Positions 14,227 to 21,538 are shown, counted from the stretch's first letter. The stretch: DNA of 27,084 nucleotides from JANNYA01 sp043754435 (GCA_043754435.1 JAYUUS010000239.1:1-27084), one strand, 5' to 3'. The notes: generated by a model from the sequence alone, not told the origin. Translations and numbers: made by a program.

Positions 14227-16164
14227 TCATGGCTCGCCGCACAGTAGTCGGCGAATATGTTCGTCCATCGTTTCCTGGCGTATTCGACATTCGCGCTGTA
14301 AATCGCTGTGGTGCTGCTGAATCCATTGTTCGATTAAAACCCCGGTGTTTGGGCCACTGAAATCATCAATTTCGCTGCTTGCACCAACGGCAAAACCCAA
14401 CGCCGCCTGCCCAAAGGTTTTGACCAAAAACCGGCTGACATCGCTAAACATTTGCGGCTCACGTAGACGCAGGCCAGCAAGCGGATTAGGGGCATCATCA
14501 GCGAACGGGTCATGATAGCGTCGAAAACCATTGCCGCGCGAATAGGAGTCAGCGGCGTTCTCGCCCACCTGGGCAGCGGCGGCAGTAGCACCTTGCCCAA
14601 GCAGGTCGCGCGGGCTGGAGCCGGAGCCTGGGCGCGCAAACGGATCTGCGGGCAGGGCGCTTGTACCCTCGTTTGGGGAAGATGCGGGTGAATTTTGCGC
14701 GCTCGACGCGTCTGAGCTCGGCGCTCCTAGGTTTGACACCCCTACATTGCGCGCCTGTGTTGTTGAACTCTGCTTCTCGCTTGATTGCGCGCTAGAACTA
14801 TCGGTACTTGTGACTTCTGGCGCTGGCCGTTCGGACGCGGCAGGGACGGACGCGGCAGGGACGGAGGCGGCAGTGTCAGAAGTGGAAGTAACGGGAGCTT
14901 GCGCGTCTGTTGCTGCAATGGGTGCTTGCACCGCCATTGTCGGTCGGCCAATTTCGTCGCGCGCCACTTCAAGACGCACCGATTCCGACGCGCTCACCTT
15001 GGACGGGGCGCTCGTGAGCACCGGACGCACTACAGCAGCTGCCGGTGCAGCGGGTTTAGCCACACGAAATTTATTAGGGCTGAGCGGTACTTGCTCAACG
15101 CGCAAATCAGGTGCCGGATTTGCGGGCGGCACGCGCAGCGGCCGAGAGACATCCAGTGCTGGCGCGGGTGCGGGTGCGGGTGCGGCAATCGGGCTAAGCA
15201 CCGGTTCTTGCTTGGCAATGGTCAAGTCCACCGGTATGCGATCAATCGCCTGATCCGCAGTTACCACCGGATTTGCTGCGATAACTGGCTCCACGTTGAG
15301 CGCCTGTACGCCGGGCAAAATCGAAATGGGTGCTGCTGCAACGCGATCAGGGGCCGCGTTTGGCTCCAGCGCAAGCGGGCGTACCGGCGTTGAAACCGCA
15401 TCCGAATTCGCCGGAGCGCCACCCGGTGCGCCGCGTTCTTCGGCCGGCTGCTCGGTTGTGCTTGCCGCCGCCACGTCCAAGCTTGGCACCAAAACAATAT
15501 CAGGCGCGCTCGGCGCAGGCGTTGCTTCTACCGCTAACAAAGGCTGCGGTGCGGGCGTTGAACGGGCAATACTGACCACGGCCGCCGTTTGCGCGGGGCT
15601 TGGCTGCTCTGGAATTGGCTGTGCTGGACTGGATTGTTCTGGGCTAGACGGCGATGCGGCGGCGGGCGTGGTTGGTGCTGAGCTCAACGCTGCTGCAGGC
15701 TGCGTTTGTGCAGCCGCACTTTCAGCGGAGTTAGGCGCACTTTCCGCCGGTTTGGTCATCGGTTTTGGCCCCATCGGCCCTGGATCTAAATTGATTTCAT
15801 ACTCTAGCGGCTCCGACTCATCTAATACTTCAGGCAAGTTGATTTTGGGCGGCCAAAGATAAAACGGGCTAAACAGCTGATTCAGCGCCAGCCCCTGAAT
15901 AATAAGCATGAACAAAAATGCGGGCACAGCCAGCACTAAGTTTTGCCGCCGCGCCTTCGGATGGCGATAGGGTTTTGGTCGGCGCTGCCACCACAGTGTC
16001 GGGTTCGGCAGCCGAAGCGTCGATTTGGGTGGGGGCTGAGAAATAAACTTGCTCGTGAGTGTTAAGGATACGAAATTGTTCGCCCCAAACCGGTTGAGCG
16101 AAGCCGCTACACGCGCATGGCGGCGTATGATCGACGAATCAACAAGCTGACACGTTAATTTCAA
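14227..16164 (-). CDS. TonB-like single-pass membrane protein of unknown function
   Basis: The open frame gives up to 645 residues from a TTG at 16162-16164. The true start is uncertain because that TTG is 3 nt from the divergent gene's ATG and no good internal ATG precedes the membrane helix. A basic cytoplasmic stretch (RRPKPYRHPKARRQ) is followed by one transmembrane helix (about 74-92, NLVLAVPAFLFMLIIQGLAL). A very long Ala/Pro/Ser-rich periplasmic region (about 120-540) follows. A compact C-terminal domain of about 95 residues contains DPFADDAPNPLAGLRLREPQ, MFSDVSRFLVKTFGQAALGF and two cysteines (RECRIRQ, LLCGEP). The layout resembles TonB or other envelope-spanning linkers, but the C-terminal domain is not one I recognise. 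Confidence 0.72.
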   Translation of the reverse strand: MKLTCQLVDSSIIRRHARVAASLNRFGANNFVSLTLTSKFISQPPPKSTLRLPNPTLWWQRRPKPYRHPKARRQNLVLAVPAFLFMLIIQGLALNQLFSPFYLWPPKINLPEVLDESEPLEYEINLDPGPMGPKPMTKPAESAPNSAESAAAQTQPAAALSSAPTTPAAASPSSPEQSSPAQPIPEQPSPAQTAAVVSIARSTPAPQPLLAVEATPAPSAPDIVLVPSLDVAAASTTEQPAEERGAPGGAPANSDAVSTPVRPLALEPNAAPDRVAAAPISILPGVQALNVEPVIAANPVVTADQAIDRIPVDLTIAKQEPVLSPIAAPAPAPAPALDVSRPLRVPPANPAPDLRVEQVPLSPNKFRVAKPAAPAAAVVRPVLTSAPSKVSASESVRLEVARDEIGRPTMAVQAPIAATDAQAPVTSTSDTAASVPAASVPAASERPAPEVTSTDSSSAQSSEKQSSTTQARNVGVSNLGAPSSDASSAQNSPASSPNEGTSALPADPFARPGSGSSPRDLLGQGATAAAAQVGENAADSYSRGNGFRRYHDPFADDAPNPLAGLRLREPQMFSDVSRFLVKTFGQAALGFAVGASSEIDDFSGPNTGVLIEQWIQQHHSDLQRECRIRQETMDEHIRRLLCGEP

Positions 16165-16167
16165 CCT

Positions 16168-17346
16168 ATGAGCAACTATACAGATCGCCCCTTCAATAAA
16201 AACCGCTCTGAAAGAGTCAAAACCGAGCGGCCTGCGTTTCGGGAGCTAAGCAACGAGCGCGCACCGAAGTCGATTTCACGCGCGGAGATGGCTGCTGATC
16301 GTGACGCACAAACCACGGCTGAACGCGCTATACCTAGCTCGGCGCAAAGCCCATGGGGCACGCCGAAAGCGCATCTCAATCGCCCAGAACGCAGGCCAGA
16401 TGATCGGCAAACTCGGCCAGAACATAGCGAGAACACGTCGCGTCCATCGATAAATCGCAGCGATCTTCCGATTCGACCCTATGGCCGAAACAATAATGCA
16501 CGTCCCGCTGGCCGAAACAGTGAGCGCTCAGTGCGAATCATTGCGCCTGTTGCCCAGCCCAACACGGACGAAATGCTTGAGCACGACGCGCCGGTCAATT
16601 TCGAGGAAAATCGCACGAAAGAGCTGCGCATCTATGGCAAGCACGCGATTTTAGGACTAGCGCGGCATCGTATTGAGGCGATCCGTAAAGTTTATTATCA
16701 CCGCAGCGCACAAAACCAGCTGGGGGATCTGCTGCGCTGGTGTGCTGCGAATAAAATCGGCTATCGCGAGGTTGAACTGGACGATTTGAGCCGCCTAGCC
16801 GCGACCGAACACCACGAAGGCGTGGTCGCCGACATTTTGCGCGCTCCTAAACCGGTATTGGCGCCGCTTTTAGAATCGCTCAAAGGCAAGGCTTTTGTAC
16901 GTTTACTGCTGCTAGACGGCGTTGCTAACCCGCACAATTTAGGCGCAATTTTGCGCAATGCCGCGCATTTTGATAGCGATGCAGTACTGATGAGCCCCGG
17001 CACGCAAACCGATTTGAGCGGCGCTACGTATCGAGTTGCCGAAGGTGGCGCGGAAGCGCAGCCGCTGCTGCATTTGCAAAGTGCCGCCGATTTTGCCGCG
17101 ATCAAAGCGGCAGGTTTCACGTTTGTCGCCGCGCACACACGTCAAGCAAAGTCATTGTGGCAGCAAAAATTGCCGCCGCGCTGCGTGATTGTCTTTGGTG
17201 CCGAGGGCGCAGGCGTTAGCGATGCACTCTTAGCCCATTGTGAAATGCGCGCCGCAATTCCGGGCAGCGGCAAAGTCGAAAGCTTAAACGTAGCGCAATC
17301 GGTCGCCGTGTTTTTGGCGGAAGGGCAGCGGCAAAGTTCGCGGTAG
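16168..17346 (+). CDS. TrmH/SpoU-family RNA 2'-O-methyltransferase (YfiF-like)
   Basis: The protein has 392 residues. The first ~145 are hydrophilic, Arg/Asn/Ser-rich and probably disordered. An L30-like substrate-binding domain follows (about 150-225: ELRIYGKHAILGLARHR, TEHHEGVVADIL). The SPOUT catalytic domain (about 235-388) shows motif 1 LLLDGVANPHNLGAILRNAAHF with the catalytic Asn/Arg region, motif 2 VIVFGAEGAGVSDALL and motif 3 IPGSGKVESLNVAQSVAVFL, which build the knotted SAM site. Such enzymes methylate ribose 2'-OH in rRNA or tRNA. The long basic N-terminus and EHHEGV match E. coli YfiF better than RlmB. The target nucleotide is unknown. It is divergent from the TonB-like gene with almost no room for promoters. 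Confidence 0.9.
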   Translation: MSNYTDRPFNKNRSERVKTERPAFRELSNERAPKSISRAEMAADRDAQTTAERAIPSSAQSPWGTPKAHLNRPERRPDDRQTRPEHSENTSRPSINRSDLPIRPYGRNNNARPAGRNSERSVRIIAPVAQPNTDEMLEHDAPVNFEENRTKELRIYGKHAILGLARHRIEAIRKVYYHRSAQNQLGDLLRWCAANKIGYREVELDDLSRLAATEHHEGVVADILRAPKPVLAPLLESLKGKAFVRLLLLDGVANPHNLGAILRNAAHFDSDAVLMSPGTQTDLSGATYRVAEGGAEAQPLLHLQSAADFAAIKAAGFTFVAAHTRQAKSLWQQKLPPRCVIVFGAEGAGVSDALLAHCEMRAAIPGSGKVESLNVAQSVAVFLAEGQRQSSR

Positions 17347-17401
17347 CCTACTGCGAGCTACAGCTACCCTTCCACTACTCCTATTACATCCCTGTTAACT
17401 G

Positions 17402-17587
17402 ATGAAAAAATCTATTATTCAATTAGTTTTGTTATTTGTTATGGCGCTCGGGTTCTTTTCAATCACCCCATGGCTTGGCTGCCGACCCTTATCAGAAATT
17501 TCTGACATTAATATTCCTAAAGACGCGGTCTGTTTCACGGATAATCATGGTGTTATTGCTTTTCATAAACATGGGCTGATTTCTTAA
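17402..17587 (+). CDS. Small membrane-anchored or exported hypothetical protein
   Basis: This A+T-rich 61-codon frame starts MKKSIIQLVLLFVMALGFFS, a signal peptide or single transmembrane helix, followed by about 40 mostly polar residues containing two cysteines (LGCRP, DAVCF). There is no good ribosome binding site. A weak hairpin (GAACC-AATCA-GGTTC, 17588-17602) followed by TCTTTC could end a transcript. Its base composition differs from the methyltransferase gene just upstream and matches the Rhs cassette downstream, so it may be an orphan gene or remnant of the same accessory island. No family is recognised. Confidence 0.45.
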   Translation: MKKSIIQLVLLFVMALGFFSITPWLGCRPLSEISDINIPKDAVCFTDNHGVIAFHKHGLIS

Positions 17588-17697
17588 GAACCAATCAGGT
17601 TCGTCTTTCATCTGCTTATTATGGCAATTCCCTTTTATTTTTTGATTTGATCATTTAAAAAACCATAAGAAAATCGATCCTCAGGGCTCAATACAAT
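17588..17697 (+). other. A+T-rich non-coding stretch before the Rhs fragment
   Basis: Apart from the small hairpin at its left end (17588-17602) I see no gene or repeat in these 110 nt. It includes a run of T and A (TTTTATTTTTTGATTTG). Its composition contrasts with the flanking chromosomal genes and marks the left edge of the accessory island. Confidence 0.4.
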
Positions 17698-17763
17698 GCG
17701 GCATTAAAAATAACCCAATGTCGTTTTAAATTTTGTTCAAAATTCGCGCAAAACCAATGCCAA
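17698..17763 (+). repeat. 66-bp degenerate direct repeat, left copy
   Basis: This copy matches 19620-19685 at 56 of 66 positions without gaps. Read on the minus strand it encodes the peptide GIGFARILNKI and a stop, the same tail as the small ORF at 19648-19899. It is therefore a detached duplicate of that gene's 3' end. The Rhs coding frame begins almost exactly where the repeat ends. Confidence 0.75.
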
Positions 17764-17766
17764 GCA

Positions 17767-18993
17767 GTGAACTACGACAAGCTGTATCGTTTGAGCAGCG
17801 TGAAAGCGCAAAACAATGCGCTGATCGAAGGCTTTACTTATGACGCCACCGGGAATAGATTGTCGAAACAATTAGGAGCCACAGCGCCCGTGAATTACAC
17901 TTATGCTGTCACCGATCACAAGCTCGCCAACGCCGGCACCGGCGCGCGCATCTTCGATGCGAATGGCAATAGCACATTGATTCCTGGCACCGGCACCTTG
18001 GCCTATGACGAGCGCAATCGGTTGAAAACGGTAGTGGACACGTCGAGTACCCGCAGCGCCAGTTACAACGCGCGCGGCGAACGGGTTGGAACCGTCGGTG
18101 CGCCCTTGGGCGGTGGCATTGGCGAAGGTAGCGCGAGTGGGAAAAGCATTGGCGGTGGCTGCATCGGCAATGGCAGCGCAAGCCGATTTATTTATAGTGA
18201 ATCCGGCGCTTTACTGGGCAATTACGATCTATGCGCACCCAGCGACGAAGACGTGGTGTATTTAGATTCCACACCGATTGCGCGCGTGAAAGACGGCGTG
18301 GTTTTTCCACTCGAAGCCGATCACTTAGGCAGCCCACGGGTCATGCAAAATGCGACGGGATCAAGTGCGGTGTGGACTTGGAATTTGTTGAGTAATAGCG
18401 CCACCGGTTCGAATGCGTTTGGCGAGCAAGCCCCGACGGGTTCAGTGACTGACTTTAATTTGCGCTTTCCGGGGCAGTATGCGGATGGCAATGGGCTTTC
18501 TTATAATTATTTTCGGGATTATGAGGCAGGGACGGGTAGATATGTTGAGTCGGATCCAATTGGGTTGAGGGGGGGAGTTTCAAGCTTTGGATATGTATTT
18601 GGTGCGCCGTTGAACTTTTTCGATGATGAAGGCACTGAGGCGAAATCTGCTGATAAGTGCACGGCGGCCGACGATTTTCCAGGAGGTTGGAACTTTAGAA
18701 AGTGCTGTGCTAAGCACGACGAATGCTATGGCTGCCCAGGGAAAGCGAATAATACTGACCGACCAACTTGTGATACCTGCTTCTGTAATTGCCTTAAAGA
18801 CCTTTGCAACACAGATCCCATGCCAGCGGGTCGACCAAGGCCATTTGTAACTGGAGCAAGAGGGCAGAGCACGCCCGAACTCTGCGTTAGTGATCGTTGT
18901 CGGCGAGTTAAATGTGCTGGAACTGCAAAAACCTATTGTTCGGGCGTAAGGAGGTTTGGTTCGTTTTTCTTCCAGACAGAATCATGCGAATAA
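17767..18993 (+). CDS. 5'-truncated Rhs-family protein with PLA2-like C-terminal toxin domain
   Basis: The frame gives 408 residues from a GTG that is probably not a native start, because Rhs proteins usually exceed 1,000 residues and no upstream Rhs sequence is present. Tyr/Asp repeats (YDKLYRLSSV, FTYDATGNRLSK, LAYDERNRLK) lead to the Rhs core, DHLGSPRVMQNATGSSAVW, LRFPGQYADGNGLSYNYFRDY and GRYVESDPIGLRGG, which ends at about residue 290 (APLNFFDDEG). The variable C-terminal tail is cysteine-rich, with the phospholipase A2 motif CCAKHDECYG (His317, Asp318). A Gly/Ser-rich imperfect duplication lies at about 117-138. The tail and the next gene are richer in A+T than the core, as in swapped toxin cassettes. 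It may be a silent orphan tail awaiting recombination. Confidence 0.85.
   Translation: MNYDKLYRLSSVKAQNNALIEGFTYDATGNRLSKQLGATAPVNYTYAVTDHKLANAGTGARIFDANGNSTLIPGTGTLAYDERNRLKTVVDTSSTRSASYNARGERVGTVGAPLGGGIGEGSASGKSIGGGCIGNGSASRFIYSESGALLGNYDLCAPSDEDVVYLDSTPIARVKDGVVFPLEADHLGSPRVMQNATGSSAVWTWNLLSNSATGSNAFGEQAPTGSVTDFNLRFPGQYADGNGLSYNYFRDYEAGTGRYVESDPIGLRGGVSSFGYVFGAPLNFFDDEGTEAKSADKCTAADDFPGGWNFRKCCAKHDECYGCPGKANNTDRPTCDTCFCNCLKDLCNTDPMPAGRPRPFVTGARGQSTPELCVSDRCRRVKCAGTAKTYCSGVRRFGSFFFQTESCE
18646..18810 (+). other. Phospholipase A2-like toxin domain in the Rhs tail
   Basis: The translated segment contains KCTAADDFPGGWNFRKCC, then AKHDECYGCPGKAN and DTCFCNCLKDLC. The CCxxHDxCYG block is the calcium-dependent PLA2 active-site helix, with a His/Asp pair and neighbouring disulfide cysteines. 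The downstream CxxCxCNCLxxLC matches the second PLA2 helix with its paired cysteines. It would cleave membrane phospholipids of a target cell. Activity is inferred from the motif alone. Confidence 0.7.
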
Positions 18994-19472
18994 TGAATGG
19001 ACTGTCAAGATTTTTTCTTATTTTGTTGGTCGTATTGTTTGCCTCATGTGCTACATCAGAAAAGCCTTCGGCATCCTTTTTGGGCGGATATTCAAGGGAT
19101 GTCGTTTATGTAACTCAATTGCCATTGTATTTGACAGAAGACGATTCGTTTCCTGAGAAACGTTATGTTTTGACGTCGTCAACAAAAAGAGGTTCTGAAT
19201 GCGCGACGCGGCTACTCTCACCATCAAGTAAGGGAAAGGTTTTGCCTACAGGAAGTGAAATTAAGATTCTTCGTGCTCAATCCTACAAAATTAACGCAAT
19301 GATGTTTGGCGCTGGAGAAGGAGTGCTAATTTATGGACGCACAAATGCCGGAGGATTTCCCAAAGAAATTGATATTACTGATTTATCAGTTCGTAATAAC
19401 TGTGAAAAAAACGGGCTTGAGCCATTACAATTTTCACCAGATCCTGCATTAATACTTCCGGTAATAGAATAA
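18984..19472 (+). CDS. Putative lipoprotein, candidate immunity protein for the Rhs-PLA2 toxin
   Basis: The likely starts are ATG 18984 or ATG 18993, the latter overlapping the Rhs stop (TAATG). The product has about 160 residues. MNGLSRFFLILLVVLFASC is a lipoprotein signal with the acylated Cys in FASC, so the protein would be membrane-tethered in the periplasm. The mature part has no known family signature; it is mixed polar with sections such as LGGYSRDVVYVTQLPLYLTEDD and KEIDITDLSVRNNCEK. A strong TAAGGAGG lies about 30 nt upstream of the ATG, too far to be certain. Rhs toxins are normally followed by their immunity gene, and a lipoprotein would suit a toxin acting on membranes. That pairing is inferred from position only. 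Confidence 0.7.
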   Translation: MRIMNGLSRFFLILLVVLFASCATSEKPSASFLGGYSRDVVYVTQLPLYLTEDDSFPEKRYVLTSSTKRGSECATRLLSPSSKGKVLPTGSEIKILRAQSYKINAMMFGAGEGVLIYGRTNAGGFPKEIDITDLSVRNNCEKNGLEPLQFSPDPALILPVIE

Positions 19473-19516
19473 ACCAAAGGGCTAAAGAGCCTAGACACCC
19501 AAGCCTCAGACTTTAA

Positions 19517-19546
19517 AAATGCCAGCCCTTAAAACCGCTGGCATTT
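19517..19546 (+). terminator. Bidirectional hairpin terminator
   Basis: AAATGCCAGC (19517-19526) and GCTGGCATTT (19537-19546) are perfect 10-nt arms around a 10-nt loop. A-rich sequence precedes and T-containing sequence follows, so it could end the Rhs/immunity transcript and also read-through from the minus-strand genes at 19648-20600. Confidence 0.7.
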
Positions 19547-19619
19547 CCATATTTCCCAATCAAATTTGTCTAAAACCCAAGCCAAAACAAATCAAAACCC
19601 AACACGCCCAGCCGCAAAC

Positions 19620-19685
19620 GCGGCGATAGAAATAGCCCAATGTCGTCTTAAATCTTGTTCAAAATCCGAGCAAAGCCAATCCCAA
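19620..19685 (-). repeat. 66-bp degenerate direct repeat, right copy
   Basis: Partner of 17698-17763 (56 of 66 identical). It covers the 3' end and downstream flank of the small minus-strand ORF at 19648-19899. The two copies are 1,922 nt apart and bracket the Rhs fragment and the lipoprotein gene. Confidence 0.75.
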
Positions 19686-19899
19686 ATAGCGTGCGCTGGC
19701 TGATTTCCTTGGCTTTGTCGATCAACTCCTCTAATTCGCCCACCACGCGCCAGTACCCCGAGCCAATGCCTTTTACACGTGTCGTCCAGTGGTTTTTATC
19801 TAAGCCCAGTTTAGTCAACGCTTTCGGTTCGCTCGCTTCAATATTGTCGCGCTTGCCGGGGGCGTAGTTCACGGCCAGTAAAATCGACCAGCTCAACAC
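19648..19899 (-). pseudogene. Gene fragment, possibly the C-terminal part of a transposase
   Basis: The frame encodes 83 residues ending KGIGSGYWRVVGELEELIDK and GIGFARILNKI. It has no proper start: a GTG lies 10 nt after the vapC stop and in the same frame as vapC, which suggests that an upstream portion has been lost or replaced. The GIGSGYWRVVG and GIGFARILNK pattern reminds me of the tail of a transposase or other mobile-element protein, but I cannot name the family. The 3' end is duplicated at 17698-17763, which again points to past rearrangement. Confidence 0.45.
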
Positions 19900-19908
19900 A
19901 CTTGCCAG

Positions 19909-20346
19909 TCAACTTGGTATCAAGGGGTTGCGCATACGAAGCCCAACAAAGCGCGAGAAATCGCGATCTGCACTCCACAATTCGCTGACGTTGTGCTCCA
20001 AACAGGTCGCCGCAATGCGTGCGTCATGAATCTGCCCACCACTGACCCCAGACAGCAACAAAGTTTGCGCAAAATAATTTAAGTGCTGATGCGTGGCACC
20101 TAAAAATCGAAAATTCGGCGCATTTTCCCAGCTACGTAAAATCGCCACCGCAGCCGTAGCGTCAAGAGCGTCGTTACGCCACTTTTTGTTGCTAATCACC
20201 GCGCAGAATTCATGCGCACAAGGCCAAGGCACGGCCCAGGCGGCGCCAGAGTTCGCAAGTTTCTCCAGTGCGGCAAGCGCGGGTGCATGTTGGACGAAGC
20301 TTGGCACGTGCGCGTAAATCAAAATATTGGTGTCAATGGCAATCAT
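19909..20346 (-). CDS. vapC: PIN-domain toxin (VapC family)
   Basis: VapC toxins are Mg2+-dependent ribonucleases that cut tRNA or rRNA when freed from antitoxin. The 145-residue product has the PIN acidic residues: Asp5 in MIAIDTNILIYAH, Glu in CAHEFCAVISN, Asp in GGQIHDARIAATC and Asp in LWSADRDFSRF. The start overlaps the antitoxin stop region (20343-20346), the standard coupling in these modules. The three following codons after its stop stay open in the same frame and run into the gene fragment at 19648-19899. Target RNA is not predictable. Confidence 0.88.
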   Translation of the reverse strand: MIAIDTNILIYAHVPSFVQHAPALAALEKLANSGAAWAVPWPCAHEFCAVISNKKWRNDALDATAAVAILRSWENAPNFRFLGATHQHLNYFAQTLLLSGVSGGQIHDARIAATCLEHNVSELWSADRDFSRFVGLRMRNPLIPS

Positions 20347-20600
20347 TTGGGCGTTAATTGCTCAAGTTGTTCGCCCCGCATCTGATCAATGAACGCGTTG
20401 AGATCACCCATGCCAGCAACAGGCTGCGCCATCGTGGTGATTACCGAACAGCGAAAGGGTTTGTCGTTCGTCGCTTTAGCTTGCGTCAGTGCGTTTCGCA
20501 ATCCTGTTGTAATGAGTGCTTTGAGCGTGGTTCCCTGCATATGCGCGTAGTGTTTGGCCGCTAGAAACAGATCTTCGGGCAGTTCAATCGTGGTTTTCAT
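20343..20600 (-). CDS. vapB: Ribbon-helix-helix antitoxin (VapB-type)
   Basis: The 85-residue product starts MKTTIELPEDLFLAAKHYAH, a ribbon-helix-helix DNA-binding fold (strand TTIELPEDL, helix, turn at GTTLKALITTGL, helix). The C-terminal part (DLNAFIDQMRGEQLEQL) would bind and neutralise the PIN toxin. Its stop overlaps the vapC start by 4 nt. A 7-nt inverted repeat lies just upstream and could be the operator for autoregulation. The antitoxin family cannot be subtyped further by eye. Confidence 0.85.
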   Translation of the reverse strand: MKTTIELPEDLFLAAKHYAHMQGTTLKALITTGLRNALTQAKATNDKPFRCSVITTMAQPVAGMGDLNAFIDQMRGEQLEQLTPK

Positions 20601-20605
20601 ATGGG

Positions 20606-20638
20606 AATATGGGTTTACATAACACGGGAAGCCATATT
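20606..20638 (-). promoter_or_regulatory. Candidate vapBC operator
   Basis: AATATGG (20606-20612) and CCATATT (20632-20638) form a perfect inverted repeat spaced by 19 nt, beginning 6 nt upstream of the vapB start. Antitoxins of this kind bind such repeats to repress their own operon. Confidence 0.5.
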
Positions 20639-20866
20639 ATCACTTGTAGCTCATCTCCGGCCAACTTCGCCCCAATTCTGTCGACCATCACTCATCGACC
20701 GCTTCCTGAAGCTCGTCTTTAGACTGATTTGGGTTTTATTCTATCGGGCTTTGTCAGTCGCCACTTAGTCCCAGCAAGCCAACGTGCGCTAACACACTGA
20801 ACTTCCTTAGCACCCGAACAATGATACAGTGGACGGTATTGCGCTCCGCTTGATCGGGAAACGTTT
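20639..20866 (+). promoter_or_regulatory. Intergenic region with GTGCGCTA element upstream of cheB
   Basis: This stretch separates vapBC from the chemotaxis-like genes. The element at 20784-20829 matches 21539-21584 at 34 of 46 positions. It has an imperfect inverted repeat at its ends (GTGCGCTAA with TTAGCAC) and a conserved ACAAT that could be part of a -10 box. The rest of the region shows nothing I can name. Confidence 0.5.
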
Positions 20867-21457
20867 GTGGATAGAACTAGAAGTTACGATTGCGATTTTC
20901 CTGTGGTTTGCGTCGGTGGCTCAGCGGGCGGGCTGGATGCTTACATCCGCTTACTGAAGAACCTGCCAGCGGATATGGGGGTTGCCATCGTCATCGTTAA
21001 TCACGTGCGGACTTTGGCCACGCACCTGCACGAGGTGTTGCCTAGCTTTACCACCATGCCGGTGGAATTAATCACCGACGATCTAGTGATTAAACCGAAC
21101 CGTGTTTTCATTATTCCAGAACAGCGCGACCTGCATGTGCAAAACGGTAAGTTTCGTTTGGAGCCCATTTCTAAACCGCGCGGCTGGCCAGACGTTATCA
21201 CCGTGTTCCTGCGGTCCTTGACTGAATATTGGGACGGCAAGCTCATTGCCGTTATTGTCTCGGGCTATGACGGCGACGGTGCCGCTGCAATGTGCGGAAT
21301 TAAGGAAGTGGGCGGTACTACGATCGCGCAAAGGCTAGACACAGCAGAGCAGCCAGACATGCCAGAAAGCGCGATCGAAAGTGGTTGTATCGATTTCATT
21401 TTGTCCCCGGAACAGATTGCAGCACAGATCGTGCGCATTGCGCACGCCCATAAATAA
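20867..21457 (+). CDS. Free-standing CheB-type methylesterase domain protein
   Basis: CheB removes methyl groups from glutamates of chemoreceptors and deamidates glutamines. The 196-residue product is only the catalytic domain, without the receiver domain found in full CheB. The triad is present: Ser19 (GGSAGG), His46 (VIVNH) and Asp137 (SGYDGDG). The start is a GTG with a weak GGGAAA upstream. It lies 142 nt before the start of the CheB-CheR-PAS gene, which has its own CheB domain, and both share a related upstream element, so they are probably co-regulated. No chemoreceptor gene is in the window. The lack of a receiver implies control by expression or by partner proteins. Confidence 0.9.
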   Translation: MDRTRSYDCDFPVVCVGGSAGGLDAYIRLLKNLPADMGVAIVIVNHVRTLATHLHEVLPSFTTMPVELITDDLVIKPNRVFIIPEQRDLHVQNGKFRLEPISKPRGWPDVITVFLRSLTEYWDGKLIAVIVSGYDGDGAAAMCGIKEVGGTTIAQRLDTAEQPDMPESAIESGCIDFILSPEQIAAQIVRIAHAHK

Positions 21458-21538
21458 ATCCGGAAAAATACTCAATCACACTGGCGGTCATGAAATTCTT
21501 GCTGCTACACAGCGCTTAGCGCGCTAGTGAACACAAAG

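Noticed and set aside
14747..15862. Several long plus-strand frames opposite the TonB-like gene
   Set aside because: They are low-complexity Ala/Gly/Ser or Arg/Cys translations of the opposite strand, without starts or domains.
18912..18983. N-terminal extension of the lipoprotein from ATG 18912
   Set aside because: It would bury the lipoprotein signal 25 residues inside the chain and overlap the Rhs coding region; the later ATGs fit the signal peptide.
18956..19156. 66-codon frame overlapping the lipoprotein gene
   Set aside because: It follows the TAAGGAGG closely but starts with TTG, overlaps two better frames, and its sequence is an out-of-frame reading of the lipoprotein gene.
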